In this document: one piece after another, positions 8,789-16,974 of the stretch
Layout of the letters: every line of letters starts with the position of its first letter
Position numbering within the stretch: the stretch's first letter is position 1
Assembly: GCF_000428145.1 (NCBI RefSeq)
Contig: NZ_ATZJ01000001.1
Coordinates: forward strand, 1-64,000
Length of the DNA: 64,000 nt
Direction: 5' to 3'
Source: Chitinilyticum litopenaei DSM 21440
GTDB taxonomy: Bacteria; Pseudomonadota; Gammaproteobacteria; Burkholderiales; Chitinibacteraceae
Position numbers and translations under genes: made by a program
The notes under the pieces: model-generated
Seen by the model: the letters and a program-made list of their open reading frames with translations, nothing else
Databases searched by the model: none
Told to the model about the DNA's origin: nothing

Positions 8789-10024
8789 ATGCTGCCCGAA
8801 CACCTGCGCTACCCGGTCTACATCGTTGACGACTCGGCGGTGCAGCGCAACCACGCCGCCAATCTGTGTCGCGAGCTGGGCATGACGCAGATCACACAGG
8901 CCCATGATGGGCTGGAAGCACTGCTGGCCTTGAAAAACGGGCAGGTCACGGCCGACTTGATGCTGCTTGACCTGGAAATGCCGGGACTGGATGGTATCGC
9001 CCTGCTGCAGGAATTACAGCGCCTGAAGCTGGCACTGCGCGTTATCGTCATGAGCACCCGTGAAGCATCGCTGCTTGCAACGCTCGAACACTTGCACCAG
9101 GATGCCGGCGTGAAGGTGCTGGCTGCGCTGCAAAAACCAATCAACGTGGAGCAATTGCGCGCAGCACTGCTAACGCAGGACAGTCCTCCCGCCAGCACCA
9201 CCGCCTTACCGGCGTTTGCTCCTGCCGAACTGGAGACTGCGTTTGGCAGGAATGAAATCCAATTGCTGTATCGGCCCTGCATTCGGCTCGGCAGCGGACT
9301 GATTCAAAGCGTCATCGTTACGCCTTGCTGGCAGCATGACCAGTTTGGCCAGCTCTGCAGTGAGGAACTGCTGCAGCACATCCCACCACGGCTTGATGAT
9401 GAAACTCTGTACCGGCAACTGCTTGATGACGCCTTGCTCCGCGCACAACACTGGCTTCAGCGCGGCCTTAAGCTCTCCGTGCAAGTCAGCCTTCCGCACC
9501 GTTTGCTTGAACAGCGCATGTCCGCCAAACTGCTTGAGCAGCGCCTGCTGCAATTCGGCCTGCAGCCCGGAATGCTGGTCATCAAGATTGCAGACTGGGA
9601 TGGTGCGCGTGACAGCGCAAGCATCGCGGCCAACCTGGGGCAATTGCGGCTGATGGGTTTCGGCATCGCCATTGCCGACCGCGGCAACGGCTTTGCCTGG
9701 CTGGAACAGCTGGGCAGCATTCCCTTCAACGAATTCCATCTGGACGCCGGCTTTGTACAGCGCGCCAGCGAGCGCGAACTGACACGCATCATTCTGGAAA
9801 GCATGATTCAACTGGCCCACCGGCTTGAACTGAAAACGGTGGCGCCGGGGCTGGACAAGGCGGAAACCTGGCAGCTGCTGCAGGGACTGGGCTGCGACTT
9901 CGCCACCGGGCCGCTGATCAGCGGCCTGCTCGGCGGTGAGGATGTGATTGGCTGGATCAGGGAAAACAGCGAACGCTTGCGGCAGCAGGCCAGGCAGGCG
10001 CTGCCGGCGCATCCGGGCACATGA
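8789..10024 (+). CDS. Response regulator with degenerate EAL-like domain
   Basis: This 411-aa protein begins with a receiver (VDDSAVQRN, D61 in LLDLEMPGLDG, K116 in LQKPIN). It is followed by a domain with the length and rhythm of an EAL phosphodiesterase (about 150-395). The EAL signature is replaced by LYRPCIRLGSG. The usual catalytic acids are gone: the EITE-like position reads KIADWD and DDFGTG reads ADRGNG. Structural echoes remain (LKTVAPGL for VKTVAEGV). It is therefore predicted not to hydrolyse cyclic-di-GMP and may act by binding. It starts 2 bp after cheB, which places it in the chemotaxis operon. Confidence 0.8.
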   Translation: MLPEHLRYPVYIVDDSAVQRNHAANLCRELGMTQITQAHDGLEALLALKNGQVTADLMLLDLEMPGLDGIALLQELQRLKLALRVIVMSTREASLLATLEHLHQDAGVKVLAALQKPINVEQLRAALLTQDSPPASTTALPAFAPAELETAFGRNEIQLLYRPCIRLGSGLIQSVIVTPCWQHDQFGQLCSEELLQHIPPRLDDETLYRQLLDDALLRAQHWLQRGLKLSVQVSLPHRLLEQRMSAKLLEQRLLQFGLQPGMLVIKIADWDGARDSASIAANLGQLRLMGFGIAIADRGNGFAWLEQLGSIPFNEFHLDAGFVQRASERELTRIILESMIQLAHRLELKTVAPGLDKAETWQLLQGLGCDFATGPLISGLLGGEDVIGWIRENSERLRQQARQALPAHPGT

Positions 10025-10118
10025 GGGGTGTCGCGGAAGTCCGGCTTTCAGCGGGAATCCAGCGCCGGGCAGAACCGGCAGGCCGGCCTTGCAAGCGCTG
10101 ACCGATAAACCTGCATCG

Positions 10119-10167
10119 GGGTATCAGGCCGCAGCCCTTTCACAAAAAGGGCCGCATTGCCATACCC
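10119..10167. repeat. 49-bp palindromic repeat, copy A
   Basis: The left end is GGGTAT and the right end ATACCC, with inner arms AGCCCTT and AAGGGCC flanking the centre. It lies 95 bp after the degenerate EAL gene. It is one of a family of near-palindromes of almost constant length in this window. Confidence 0.85.
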
Positions 10168-10190
10168 GGATGAGTAGATCGGGTTTTTCT

Positions 10191-10376
10191 TCAGTGGCGG
10201 CTCGCCGCAATATAGGCATTGCGGTGATAGTTGGCGCTGCTGATGCCCATCGGGCTGCGGAAGGTCACCTGAATCTGGCGACCTGTCGTCTGGATGGCGA
10301 TGACTTCAAAACGGACAGTCTGGCCATCCAGGTGTTGGGCGAAGCAGTCGCCCGGCTGTAAATCGCGAATGATCAA
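10191..10376 (-). CDS. Small hypothetical protein downstream of infA
   Basis: A 61-residue frame begins with TTG at 10376, preceded by AACAGGTAAACC, which contains a weak AGG ribosome site. It begins MIIRDLQPGDCFAQHLDGQT and reads like a small beta-rich (SH3/OB-like) protein. It follows infA on the same strand by 23 bp and could be cotranscribed. No catalytic motif is seen and I do not recognise the family. No ATG lies near the N terminus, so the start is uncertain. Confidence 0.5.
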   Translation of the reverse strand: MIIRDLQPGDCFAQHLDGQTVRFEVIAIQTTGRQIQVTFRSPMGISSANYHRNAYIAASRH

Positions 10377-10399
10377 TTGGTTTACCTGTTAAACGAACT

Positions 10400-10660
10400 T
10401 CAGCGGCGACGCGGCGTAAACGCCCCGCCACCCACCGGAGCAGTGGCGTAACGGAAAGTGATCCGCCCCTTGCTCAGGTCATAGGGCGACATTTCCACTT
10501 TCACTTTGTCGCCTTCCAGCACGCGAATCCGGTTGGTCTTCATCTTGCCCGAAGCGTAGGCGAGGATTTCCACGCCATTGTCCAGGGTTACGCGGAAACG
10601 CGACTCCGGCAGAACTTCGTTGACGGTACCTTCAAATTCAATGCCTTCTTCTTTGGCCAT
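10400..10660 (-). CDS. infA: Translation initiation factor IF-1, extended form
   Basis: IF-1 binds the 30S A site during initiation. The 86-aa product starts MAKEEGIEFEGTVNEVLPES and shows the S1/OB-fold core (FRVTLDNGVEILAYASGKM, KVEMSPYDLSKGRITFR). Classical IF-1 has 72 residues. Here a Gly/Ala/Arg tail (VGGGAFTPRRR) follows the core, as in the second, non-ribosomal-operon infA copies of many betaproteobacteria. The ATG at 10660 has a good GGAGAACCACC ribosome site. The upstream in-frame extension to 10777 is not supported. It is transcribed away from yggX. Confidence 0.93.
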   Translation of the reverse strand: MAKEEGIEFEGTVNEVLPESRFRVTLDNGVEILAYASGKMKTNRIRVLEGDKVKVEMSPYDLSKGRITFRYATAPVGGGAFTPRRR

Positions 10661-11083
10661 GGTGGTTCTCCGCTGGCGCTGCCGGCCACACGGCGACAGC
10701 GCAGAATTGAAATAAATTGCGCAACCTGGCCGAGCCGCCGGAAAACACCGGCGCAAAACGGGCAAGGAACGCAGCAAGGCCTGCGCGACAGCAACTCTGG
10801 ATCAGGGGAAGGCCAGATGGCGACAAGCTCAATGGCAACAAGAGGGGCGCTTCCGGATGCACACGAAAGGCGGGCCACAGGGGCTGGCGGGCTTGCAAAC
10901 TGTATGTTCAGGCTCGGCCAGCTTTGCTTACTCTGCTGACCAGAAGCCGCACTATACCCGAAACCGCGATGGTGTCAGCAACATTTTTTTGCCTTCCCGA
11001 CCAGCGGATGCGGCGCGGCACCGGTTTCGGTCACGAATTGCGCCTGCCGCAGGCAATGAAGACAGCAACTGCGGGCGGACAGG
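10661..11083. other. Intergenic region between infA and yggX
   Basis: The two genes diverge here. I see no convincing coding frame, tRNA or repeat. The stretch must hold the infA promoter, but no clear -35/-10 pair for it stood out. Confidence 0.5.
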
Positions 11084-11112
11084 CTGACCACCGCTGCGCA
11101 GCAGTTTACAAT
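11084..11112 (+). promoter_or_regulatory. Probable sigma-70 promoter of yggX
   Basis: CTGACC (11084-11089) and TACAAT (11107-11112) are separated by 17 bp, a good fit to -35 and -10 elements. A small hairpin (CTGCGGCC/GGCCGCAG) lies in the predicted leader just downstream. Confidence 0.5.
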
Positions 11113-11180
11113 GGGCGTTTGCTGCGGCCAGGCCGCAGTTGCCGGGCAATTGCCCATCCCGATTTCACTGGAGTAGCGTC

Positions 11181-11453
11181 ATGAGCCGTACCATTCACTG
11201 CGTCAAGCTGGGCCGCGAAGCCGAAGGCCTGGATTTTCCGCCCCTGCCGGGCGAACTGGGCAAAAAGCTGTTCGACAGTGTTTCCAAGGAAGCCTGGCAG
11301 GCCTGGGTCAAGCACCAGACCATGCTGATCAATGAAAACCGCCTGAATCTGGCCGACCCGCGTGCGCGCCAGTACCTGCAGCAACAGCTGGAGAATTACT
11401 TCTTCGGCGCCGGCGCCGATGCCGTGGCCGGCTATGTGCCGCCACAAGGCTGA
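11181..11453 (+). CDS. yggX: Fe(2+)-trafficking / oxidative damage protection protein YggX
   Basis: This 90-aa cytosolic protein begins MSRTIHCVKLGREAEGLDFP and continues PLPGELGKKLFDSVSKEAW, then WVKHQTMLINENRLNLADP, all typical of YggX. The family protects iron-sulfur proteins and is proposed to handle labile iron. Length is normal. The start at 11181 follows a CTGGAGTAGCGTC ribosome site. It is a single gene with its own likely promoter upstream. Confidence 0.95.
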   Translation: MSRTIHCVKLGREAEGLDFPPLPGELGKKLFDSVSKEAWQAWVKHQTMLINENRLNLADPRARQYLQQQLENYFFGAGADAVAGYVPPQG

Positions 11454-11574
11454 TTTGTAACACGCCGGTGGCATGATACAGCGCCCCGCAGCGGGCCCGG
11501 GCGGACTGGTTGAGAAACCGGTCCGCCCATGGCCGCACCAGCCCATCGATTAATGCAGGATGACGAGAAGAGCG

Positions 11575-13662
11575 ATGCCAATGACTTACAAACCCGCCGA
11601 CAACCAGTTGATGCTCAACCGCGAGCTGGGTCTGCTCGAATTCAACCGCCGGGTGCTGGCGCAGGCCGAAGACGACAGCAATCCGCTGCTGGAGCGCCTC
11701 AAGTTCATCTGCATCGTGTCGAGCAACCTCGACGAATTCTTCGAAGTGCGCGTGGCCTGGCTGAAGGAAAGCATGCGCCACAACCCGACCCGGCTGTTGC
11801 CCGAAGGCATGACCACGCCGCAGGTGCTCGATCTGGTCGCGCGCGAGGCGCACGATCTGGTCGAACGCCAGTACCGGCTGCTGCGCGAGGTGATCTTCCC
11901 GGCGCTGGCCGCCGAGGGCATCCATTTCTTCCGCCGCAGCGTCTGGAACGATGCGCAGCGCGAATGGGTGCGCGATTTCTTCTTCCGCGAGCTGATGCCC
12001 ATCCTCACGCCGATCGGACTCGACCCTTCGCACCCTTTCCCGCGTCTGCTGAACAAATCGCTGAACTTCATCGTCGAGCTGGAAGGCCGTGATGCGTTTG
12101 GCCGCAATTCCGGCATCGCCATCGTGCAGGCGCCGCGCGTACTGCCGCGCTTCGTGAAAATGCCCAAGGAAGTCAGCGGTGTCGACAATGGCTTCGTGTT
12201 CCTGTCGTCCATCCTGCACGCGCACGTCGATGAGCTCTTCATGGGCATGAACGCGCTGGGCTGCTACCAGTTCCGCCTGACGCGCGACTCCGATCTGTCG
12301 GTCGATGACGACGAGGTGAAAGACCTGCGTGCGGCACTGGAAGGCGAACTGTCGCAACGCCCCTTTGGCGACGCGGTGCGCCTGGAAGTCGCCGACAATT
12401 GCCCGAAACACCTGCAGGATTTCCTGCGCGAGCAGTTCGGCCTGGATGACTCGGACATTTACCGCGTCAACGGCCCGGTCAATCTGGTGCGTCTGATGCA
12501 GGTGCCCGACCAGGTCGACCGCCCCGACCTGAAATTTCCACCCTTCTTCCCCGGCCTGCCGCCGGAGCTGAAAAAGCAGACCGACCTGTTTGCCGCCATC
12601 CGTCACGGCGATGTGCTGCTGCATCACCCCTACCAGAGCTTCACGCCGGTGGTGGACCTGCTGCTGCAGGCCGCGCGCGACCCGCATGTGGTGGCCATCA
12701 AGATGACCGTGTATCGCACCGGCAGCGAATCAGCGCTGATGGATGCGCTGCAGGAAGCTGCCGCGCGCGGCAAGGAAGTGACAGTGGTGGTCGAGCTGAT
12801 GGCGCGCTTTGACGAAGAAGCCAACATCAACTGGGCCGCCAAGCTCGAGCGCGCCGGCGCGCACGTCGTCTATGGCGTCTACGGCTACAAGACGCACGCC
12901 AAGATGCTGCTGATCGTGCGCCGCGAGGAAGGCCGCCTGCGCCGCTATGCGCATGTGGGCACCGGCAACTATCATCCGCGCACCGCCAAGCTCTACACCG
13001 ACTTCGGGCTCATGACAATCGACGAGGACATCACCAACGATGTCAACGACGTGTTCATGCAGCTCACCGGCCTGGGCCAGGCGGGCGATCATCAGGCGCT
13101 TTGGCAGGCCCCGTTCACGCTGCAGCCGAATCTGGTGCGCGCCATCGAGCAGGAAATCGAGCACGCCAAGGCCGGCCGCAAGGCCGTGATCATCGCCAAG
13201 ATGAATGCCCTGCTGGAGCCGTCGATCATTGATCGCCTGTATGAGGCCTCCAGCGCCGGCGTGACCATCCACCTGATCGTGCGTGGCGTCTGCGCCTTGC
13301 GCCCGGGCCTGCCCGGCATCTCGGAAAACATCAAGGTGCGCTCCATCATCGGCCGCTTCCTGGAGCACCATCGCATATTTTACTTCTTCAACGATGGCGC
13401 CGAAGACGTCTACCTGTCCAGCGCCGACTGGATGGGCCGCAATCTGTTCCGCCGCATCGAAATCGCCTTCCCGGTGAAAAATGCCAAGATCAAGCGCCGC
13501 GTGATCCGCGAATCGCTGCGCCCCTTCCTGGTCGACAACACGCAGGCCTGGGAAATGCTCAGCGATGGCCGCTATCGCCGCAAGGCCGTGCGCGGCAGCA
13601 AGGCCCGCAGCGCCCAGCAGATGATGCTGGCCGAGCTGGGCTCGCAGATGATTCCGGTATGA
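11575..13662 (+). CDS. ppk1: Polyphosphate kinase 1
   Basis: PPK1 reversibly polymerises the ATP gamma-phosphate into polyphosphate. The product is about 695 aa, the usual size. The N domain shows LNRELGLLEFNRRVLAQA and SSNLDEFFEVRVA. Later come HHPYQSFTPVVDLL, KMTVYRTGS, and the two catalytic histidine regions YKTHAKM and YAHVGTGNYHP. An Arg-rich C terminus includes LSSADWMGRNLFRR. Possible starts are 11560, 11575 and 11581; 11575 was chosen because GAGAAG lies just upstream. The stop overlaps the sixA start by 4 bp (ATGA), so the two are coupled. Confidence 0.95.
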   Translation: MPMTYKPADNQLMLNRELGLLEFNRRVLAQAEDDSNPLLERLKFICIVSSNLDEFFEVRVAWLKESMRHNPTRLLPEGMTTPQVLDLVAREAHDLVERQYRLLREVIFPALAAEGIHFFRRSVWNDAQREWVRDFFFRELMPILTPIGLDPSHPFPRLLNKSLNFIVELEGRDAFGRNSGIAIVQAPRVLPRFVKMPKEVSGVDNGFVFLSSILHAHVDELFMGMNALGCYQFRLTRDSDLSVDDDEVKDLRAALEGELSQRPFGDAVRLEVADNCPKHLQDFLREQFGLDDSDIYRVNGPVNLVRLMQVPDQVDRPDLKFPPFFPGLPPELKKQTDLFAAIRHGDVLLHHPYQSFTPVVDLLLQAARDPHVVAIKMTVYRTGSESALMDALQEAAARGKEVTVVVELMARFDEEANINWAAKLERAGAHVVYGVYGYKTHAKMLLIVRREEGRLRRYAHVGTGNYHPRTAKLYTDFGLMTIDEDITNDVNDVFMQLTGLGQAGDHQALWQAPFTLQPNLVRAIEQEIEHAKAGRKAVIIAKMNALLEPSIIDRLYEASSAGVTIHLIVRGVCALRPGLPGISENIKVRSIIGRFLEHHRIFYFFNDGAEDVYLSSADWMGRNLFRRIEIAFPVKNAKIKRRVIRESLRPFLVDNTQAWEMLSDGRYRRKAVRGSKARSAQQMMLAELGSQMIPV

Positions 13663-14162
13663 GCGACACGGGCGATATGGACCTGATTCTCTGGCGACAC
13701 GCCGAAGCCGAAGACGCGGCAGTGACCGACCTTGCCCGGGCGCTCACGCCCAAGGGCAAAAAGCAGGCCGCGCGCATGGCGAAATGGCTGAAAACCCAGC
13801 TTGCCGGCCGCGAGGCCGACATCAGCGTGCTGGCCAGCCAGGCACGGCGCAGTCAGGAAACCGCCGCGGCGCTGCCCTGGCCGGTGCGCATCGACGAGCG
13901 CCTGAATCCCGACTTCAGCTCGGCCGCACGCATTCTGGAAGTCAGCGGCTGGCCACAGGCAGCGGGCAAGGTCGTCATCATTGCCGGCCACCAGCCCATG
14001 CTGGGGCGCGCCGCCAGTCTGCTGCTGTGCGGTGTCGAGCAGGAAACCAGCGTGAAGAAGGCCGGCGTCTGGTGGCTGCAGCGCCGCGAACGCGACGGCA
14101 AGATCGACTTCCTGCTGCGCGCCATGATCACCCCCGAGCTGCTTGCCGGCATGGAAGAGTAA
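13659..14162 (+). CDS. sixA: Phosphohistidine phosphatase SixA
   Basis: This 167-aa histidine-phosphatase-superfamily protein has the catalytic RHAEAED motif near residue 14 (LWRHAEAED), SQARRSQETA, and the second catalytic His in IIAGHQPMLGR. SixA dephosphorylates phosphohistidine on Hpt or PTS proteins. Its ATGA overlap with ppk1 suggests coupled synthesis, and SixA next to PPK is a recurring arrangement in proteobacteria. The window also encodes two Hpt domains (CheA H46 and the hybrid kinase H832), which are formal candidate substrates. That link is inference. Confidence 0.9.
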   Translation: MSDTGDMDLILWRHAEAEDAAVTDLARALTPKGKKQAARMAKWLKTQLAGREADISVLASQARRSQETAAALPWPVRIDERLNPDFSSAARILEVSGWPQAAGKVVIIAGHQPMLGRAASLLLCGVEQETSVKKAGVWWLQRRERDGKIDFLLRAMITPELLAGMEE

Positions 14163-14181
14163 TATCCATCATACAGCAACA

Positions 14182-14229
14182 GGTATCGACCTGTAGCCAT
14201 TCAAGTAAAAAGGCCATGGACATATACCC
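14182..14229. repeat. 48-bp member of the palindromic repeat family, copy B
   Basis: The ends are AGGTAT and ATACCC, with GTAGCCATTCA and AAAAAGGCC inside. It is one base shorter than the other copies. It lies 20 bp after sixA and its right half forms the terminator hairpin at 14208-14240. Confidence 0.8.
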
Positions 14230-14240
14230 ATGGCCTTTTT
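14208..14240. terminator. Bidirectional intrinsic terminator between sixA and slyX
   Basis: A perfect 13-bp stem (AAAAAGGCCATGG / CCATGGCCTTTTT) encloses a 7-nt loop. U-runs result on both strands, so it can end ppk1-sixA from the left and slyX from the right. It is built partly from repeat copy B. Confidence 0.85.
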
Positions 14241-14276
14241 GCTGCCTGCCAGAGCACCCGCAAGACATCGAAGACA

Positions 14277-14477
14277 TCAGTAATGCGGCGGAATCTCTTG
14301 CTGGCTGGCCGCGCGCGGGCCCAGTTCCAGCTGCGAAATATGCCCCTGCATTTCCGCGAACAATTGCTGCAGGCGCGCCAGCTGCATCTGCTGCTGGGCC
14401 ACCGTGTTGTTCAGCGATTCGAGCAGCTCGTCCTGCAGGGCCAGCCGGATTTCCAGCTCGGTGATGCGCTCTTCCAT
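14277..14477 (-). CDS. slyX: SlyX family protein
   Basis: The product is a 66-aa coiled-coil protein starting MEERITELEIRLALQDELLE, with heptad Leu/Gln spacing through about residue 47 and a C-terminal EIPPHY, the typical SlyX ending. The function of SlyX is unknown; it was named for its position beside slyD, which is absent here. The ATG at 14475-14477 has a CCGGAGGA ribosome site. A longer frame to 14609 is not supported. It converges on ppk1-sixA. Confidence 0.9.
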   Translation of the reverse strand: MEERITELEIRLALQDELLESLNNTVAQQQMQLARLQQLFAEMQGHISQLELGPRAASQQEIPPHY

Positions 14478-14593
14478 ACATTCCTCCGGATTCACTTGTC
14501 CTGATCTGCTCGCAAGGATACCGTGTTCGCACGGGCAAACCCGAAAAACAACACGCATTCCGCCTCCAGCGAGGACGGAAGGGAGAAGGAGCA

Positions 14594-15643
14594 ATGCGAC
14601 AACAACCATGGTGGCTGGCCACGCTCGCCGCGCTATGCGCAGGCAGTGCCTGCGCGGCGGTCGACTCCGTCAGCATCACGCCCTGGCGCGGCAATGCCAG
14701 GGGCGCGCACACGATCGCGCACGACGATTACTGCAGCGCCAATACCAGCGGCATCGACAAGCACGCGCTGCCGATCCTGGAGGCACGCGGGCTGAAGGCC
14801 GCGCTCGGCGTCATCGCCAAGGAGTGCAAACCGGCCGACTGGGTAAGGCTGAAAGCGCTGATCGACAAAGGCCATGAGCCCTTCAATCACACGCTGACCC
14901 ACAGCGGCGAGCTGGAAGCCGGCTCGCTGGCCCCGATCAAGGGCTGGGATGCCCAGCGCGAAATCCTCGATGCACACGCGCTGATGAAAGCGCAGACCGG
15001 CTACACCTTCACCTTCATCGGCTACCCCTTCGACCTCGCCACGCCAGACACGCGCAAGCTGGTCAAAGCGCTTCCCGACTACCTTGGCGCGCGCGCGGCC
15101 AAGCACATCTATGACGGCAGCGTTGCCGGCCTCAATGGCAGTGATGACGACCCCTGGTTTGTGCGCTGGGACGGCTACTGGCGCGATGGCAAATGGTCAC
15201 TGTACAAGCCCGGCGCCGCCGGCAGCATCCTGATACAGCACGCCGACGCAGCACTGCAAAGCGGTCGCTGGAGTTTTCGCACCATGCACGGCGTGGCCGA
15301 CAGCAGCTGGGAAGCCGTACCGCTGGCCGAATACACCGCCTACGCCGACTACCTGAAGCAGCAGGTCGACGCCGGCAAACTGTGGGTCGCCACGCCGACG
15401 GAAATCAACCGCTATCGTGCTACCCGCATGTATTGCCCTGCAAGCCTTGCGGGCAAAGCGATACGCTTCGATACCTCGGCGCCCGACTGCAAGCGCCATG
15501 CCAGCAGCGTGACACTGGCGCTCACCGCCAGCAGCACGCCCAGGGTCAGCCAGAACGGCAAGGCGCTGGTGGTGAAGGCGGCGGGCGAGCAGCGCTGGCT
15601 GGTCGACGCCAACCCGCTCGACGGCGCGCTGACGCTCGACTGA
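14594..15643 (+). CDS. Secreted polysaccharide deacetylase (CE4-like)
   Basis: This 349-aa exported protein has a signal peptide (MRQQPWWLATLAALCAGSAC, cleavage near ACA-AV). The catalytic fold shows the metal and base motif AHDDYC near residue 42 and the His pair in FNHTLTHS near residue 97, matching the TFDD and H(S/T)xxH motifs of NodB/chitin deacetylases, though the surroundings are diverged. The C-terminal 90 residues may be a small accessory domain. The substrate is unproven; chito-oligosaccharides or chitin fit the chitinase at 51344. The start has a GAAGGAG ribosome site. Confidence 0.78.
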   Translation: MRQQPWWLATLAALCAGSACAAVDSVSITPWRGNARGAHTIAHDDYCSANTSGIDKHALPILEARGLKAALGVIAKECKPADWVRLKALIDKGHEPFNHTLTHSGELEAGSLAPIKGWDAQREILDAHALMKAQTGYTFTFIGYPFDLATPDTRKLVKALPDYLGARAAKHIYDGSVAGLNGSDDDPWFVRWDGYWRDGKWSLYKPGAAGSILIQHADAALQSGRWSFRTMHGVADSSWEAVPLAEYTAYADYLKQQVDAGKLWVATPTEINRYRATRMYCPASLAGKAIRFDTSAPDCKRHASSVTLALTASSTPRVSQNGKALVVKAAGEQRWLVDANPLDGALTLD

Positions 15644-15875
15644 AGCGCCACGACCTGCCGCCAGCGCCCATCCCGCAAGGGAGCAATGCTCCCTTGCGCC
15701 CCCCCAGCTCCGCCGATTGGGCTTTGCTTCCCCGCGCATGATTGATTACCATGGGCGCCGGGCTGCCAGGACGCCCGCCTCGCGAAAGCGCCAGCACCTG
15801 CGATTGCCCCGCAAGCCCCCGCTTGCATACCCTCCGTGACCCAGAGCGAGACTGGTCACCCTTTTTGGAGCCGGT

Positions 15876-16307
15876 ATGCTGCCTGACCTTCCCTCGCCCT
15901 TCGAACCTCCTGCGGTGCAGTTTTTCCTGCGCCAGGCCCGCCGCCTGCAGCGCGCCGCCAGATCCGCGTCACCTTCCACCGCCTTGCCCGTGCTGCGCCG
16001 CCTGATCAAGGCGGGCGCCATCGGCGAAACCGCGCTCACCGTGCTGTTCCGCAACCGCGAGCAACTGCAGCGCAAGCATTTCCTGCGCATGCTGGCGCTC
16101 GAAAAGGGCTTCGCCAGCTGGGAGGCATTCCGCCCGGCGCTGGCGCAGATGAACGCAACCGAGCTGGCCGCACAGCAGTTTCTCGCTAGCGGCGCCGCGC
16201 AGCTGAAACTGTGGTTCCCCACCACCGCGGCCGCACAGCAATACGCCTGCGAACACGGGGGCCTTGTCATCAGCGCCGGCACACAAGCTGTCGTCATTCC
16301 CGACTGA
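15876..16307 (+). CDS. Hypothetical protein
   Basis: A 143-aa soluble, mostly helical protein begins MLPDLPSPFEPPAVQFFL after a GGAG ribosome site. It is rich in Arg, Ala and Gln. The segment ALEKGFASWEAFRPAL has the rhythm of short helical repeats. There are no catalytic motifs, signal peptide or membrane segments. It precedes the P-loop kinase gene by 26 bp and is probably cotranscribed with it. I do not recognise the family. Confidence 0.7.
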   Translation: MLPDLPSPFEPPAVQFFLRQARRLQRAARSASPSTALPVLRRLIKAGAIGETALTVLFRNREQLQRKHFLRMLALEKGFASWEAFRPALAQMNATELAAQQFLASGAAQLKLWFPTTAAAQQYACEHGGLVISAGTQAVVIPD

Positions 16308-16333
16308 AGCACTGCCTGCGGCAAGGAACACCC

Positions 16334-16825
16334 ATGACCCTCCATTTCATCTCCGGCCCGCAAGGCGCCGGCAAATCGACGTATGCGCTGCAACTCGTCC
16401 AGGCCAGGCACGGCCTGTATTTCTCGATCGACGCCTGGATGCAGGCGTTGTATGGCGCGGACCTGCCACAGCCACTGGACCCGGCCTGGATCATGGTGCG
16501 CGTGCAACGCTGTGAAAACCTCATCTGGTCACTGGCGCGCCACCATGTCCAGCTGGGCGGAACCGCGGTGCTCGACCTCGGCCTGCAGAAACAGGCCGAT
16601 CGTTTGCACTTTCAGCAACTGGCCGACGCAAGCGGCTTGCCGGTGCAATGGCATTTTGTCGATGCGCCGCTGGCCACGCGCCGCCAGCGCGTGATGGCCC
16701 GGAATACCGGCCACAGCGAAACCTTTGCCTTTGTGGTGACCGCGCCGATGTTCGATTACATGGAAAAGCAGTTCGAAAGGCCAACGGCCGACGAACTGGC
16801 GCACGCCATCCGGATTGCGAACTGA
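16334..16825 (+). CDS. P-loop kinase-like ATPase
   Basis: This 163-aa protein has a Walker A motif at the very N terminus (FISGPQGAGKST) and YFSIDAWMQALYG near residue 35. VLDLGLQ may be the Walker B-like strand. LATRRQRVMARN and FERPTADELA resemble lid and C-terminal parts of small AAA_33-type nucleoside or zeta-toxin-like kinases. The substrate is unknown. The ATG at 16334 follows AAGGA. It seems to form a two-gene unit with the preceding hypothetical gene. No antitoxin-like partner is evident. Confidence 0.75.
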   Translation: MTLHFISGPQGAGKSTYALQLVQARHGLYFSIDAWMQALYGADLPQPLDPAWIMVRVQRCENLIWSLARHHVQLGGTAVLDLGLQKQADRLHFQQLADASGLPVQWHFVDAPLATRRQRVMARNTGHSETFAFVVTAPMFDYMEKQFERPTADELAHAIRIAN

Positions 16826-16924
16826 GGCACTCGGGCGCGACGTGCCAACCCTGCACAAATGACCAAGCAGGGCTGCTGCCGCAAAAGCCGATTCCCGCAC
16901 TAAGCCAGCACGGCGCCGTGCACG

Positions 16925-16952
16925 GAAAAAACCCCGCCATTGCGGCGGGGTT
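16925..16952 (-). terminator. Intrinsic terminator of the MCP gene at 16975
   Basis: On the minus strand a 9-bp stem (AACCCCGCC / GGCGGGGTT) with a 4- to 5-base loop is followed by TTTTTTCC. It lies 22 bp past the stop codon of the receptor gene. Confidence 0.85.
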
Positions 16953-16974
16953 CTGGATTGCGCGGCCAGCGCCA

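Noticed and set aside
10911..10959. ATACCC at 10954 as a repeat end
   Set aside because: The matching left end is absent 49 bp upstream. The sequence is an isolated TATACCC.
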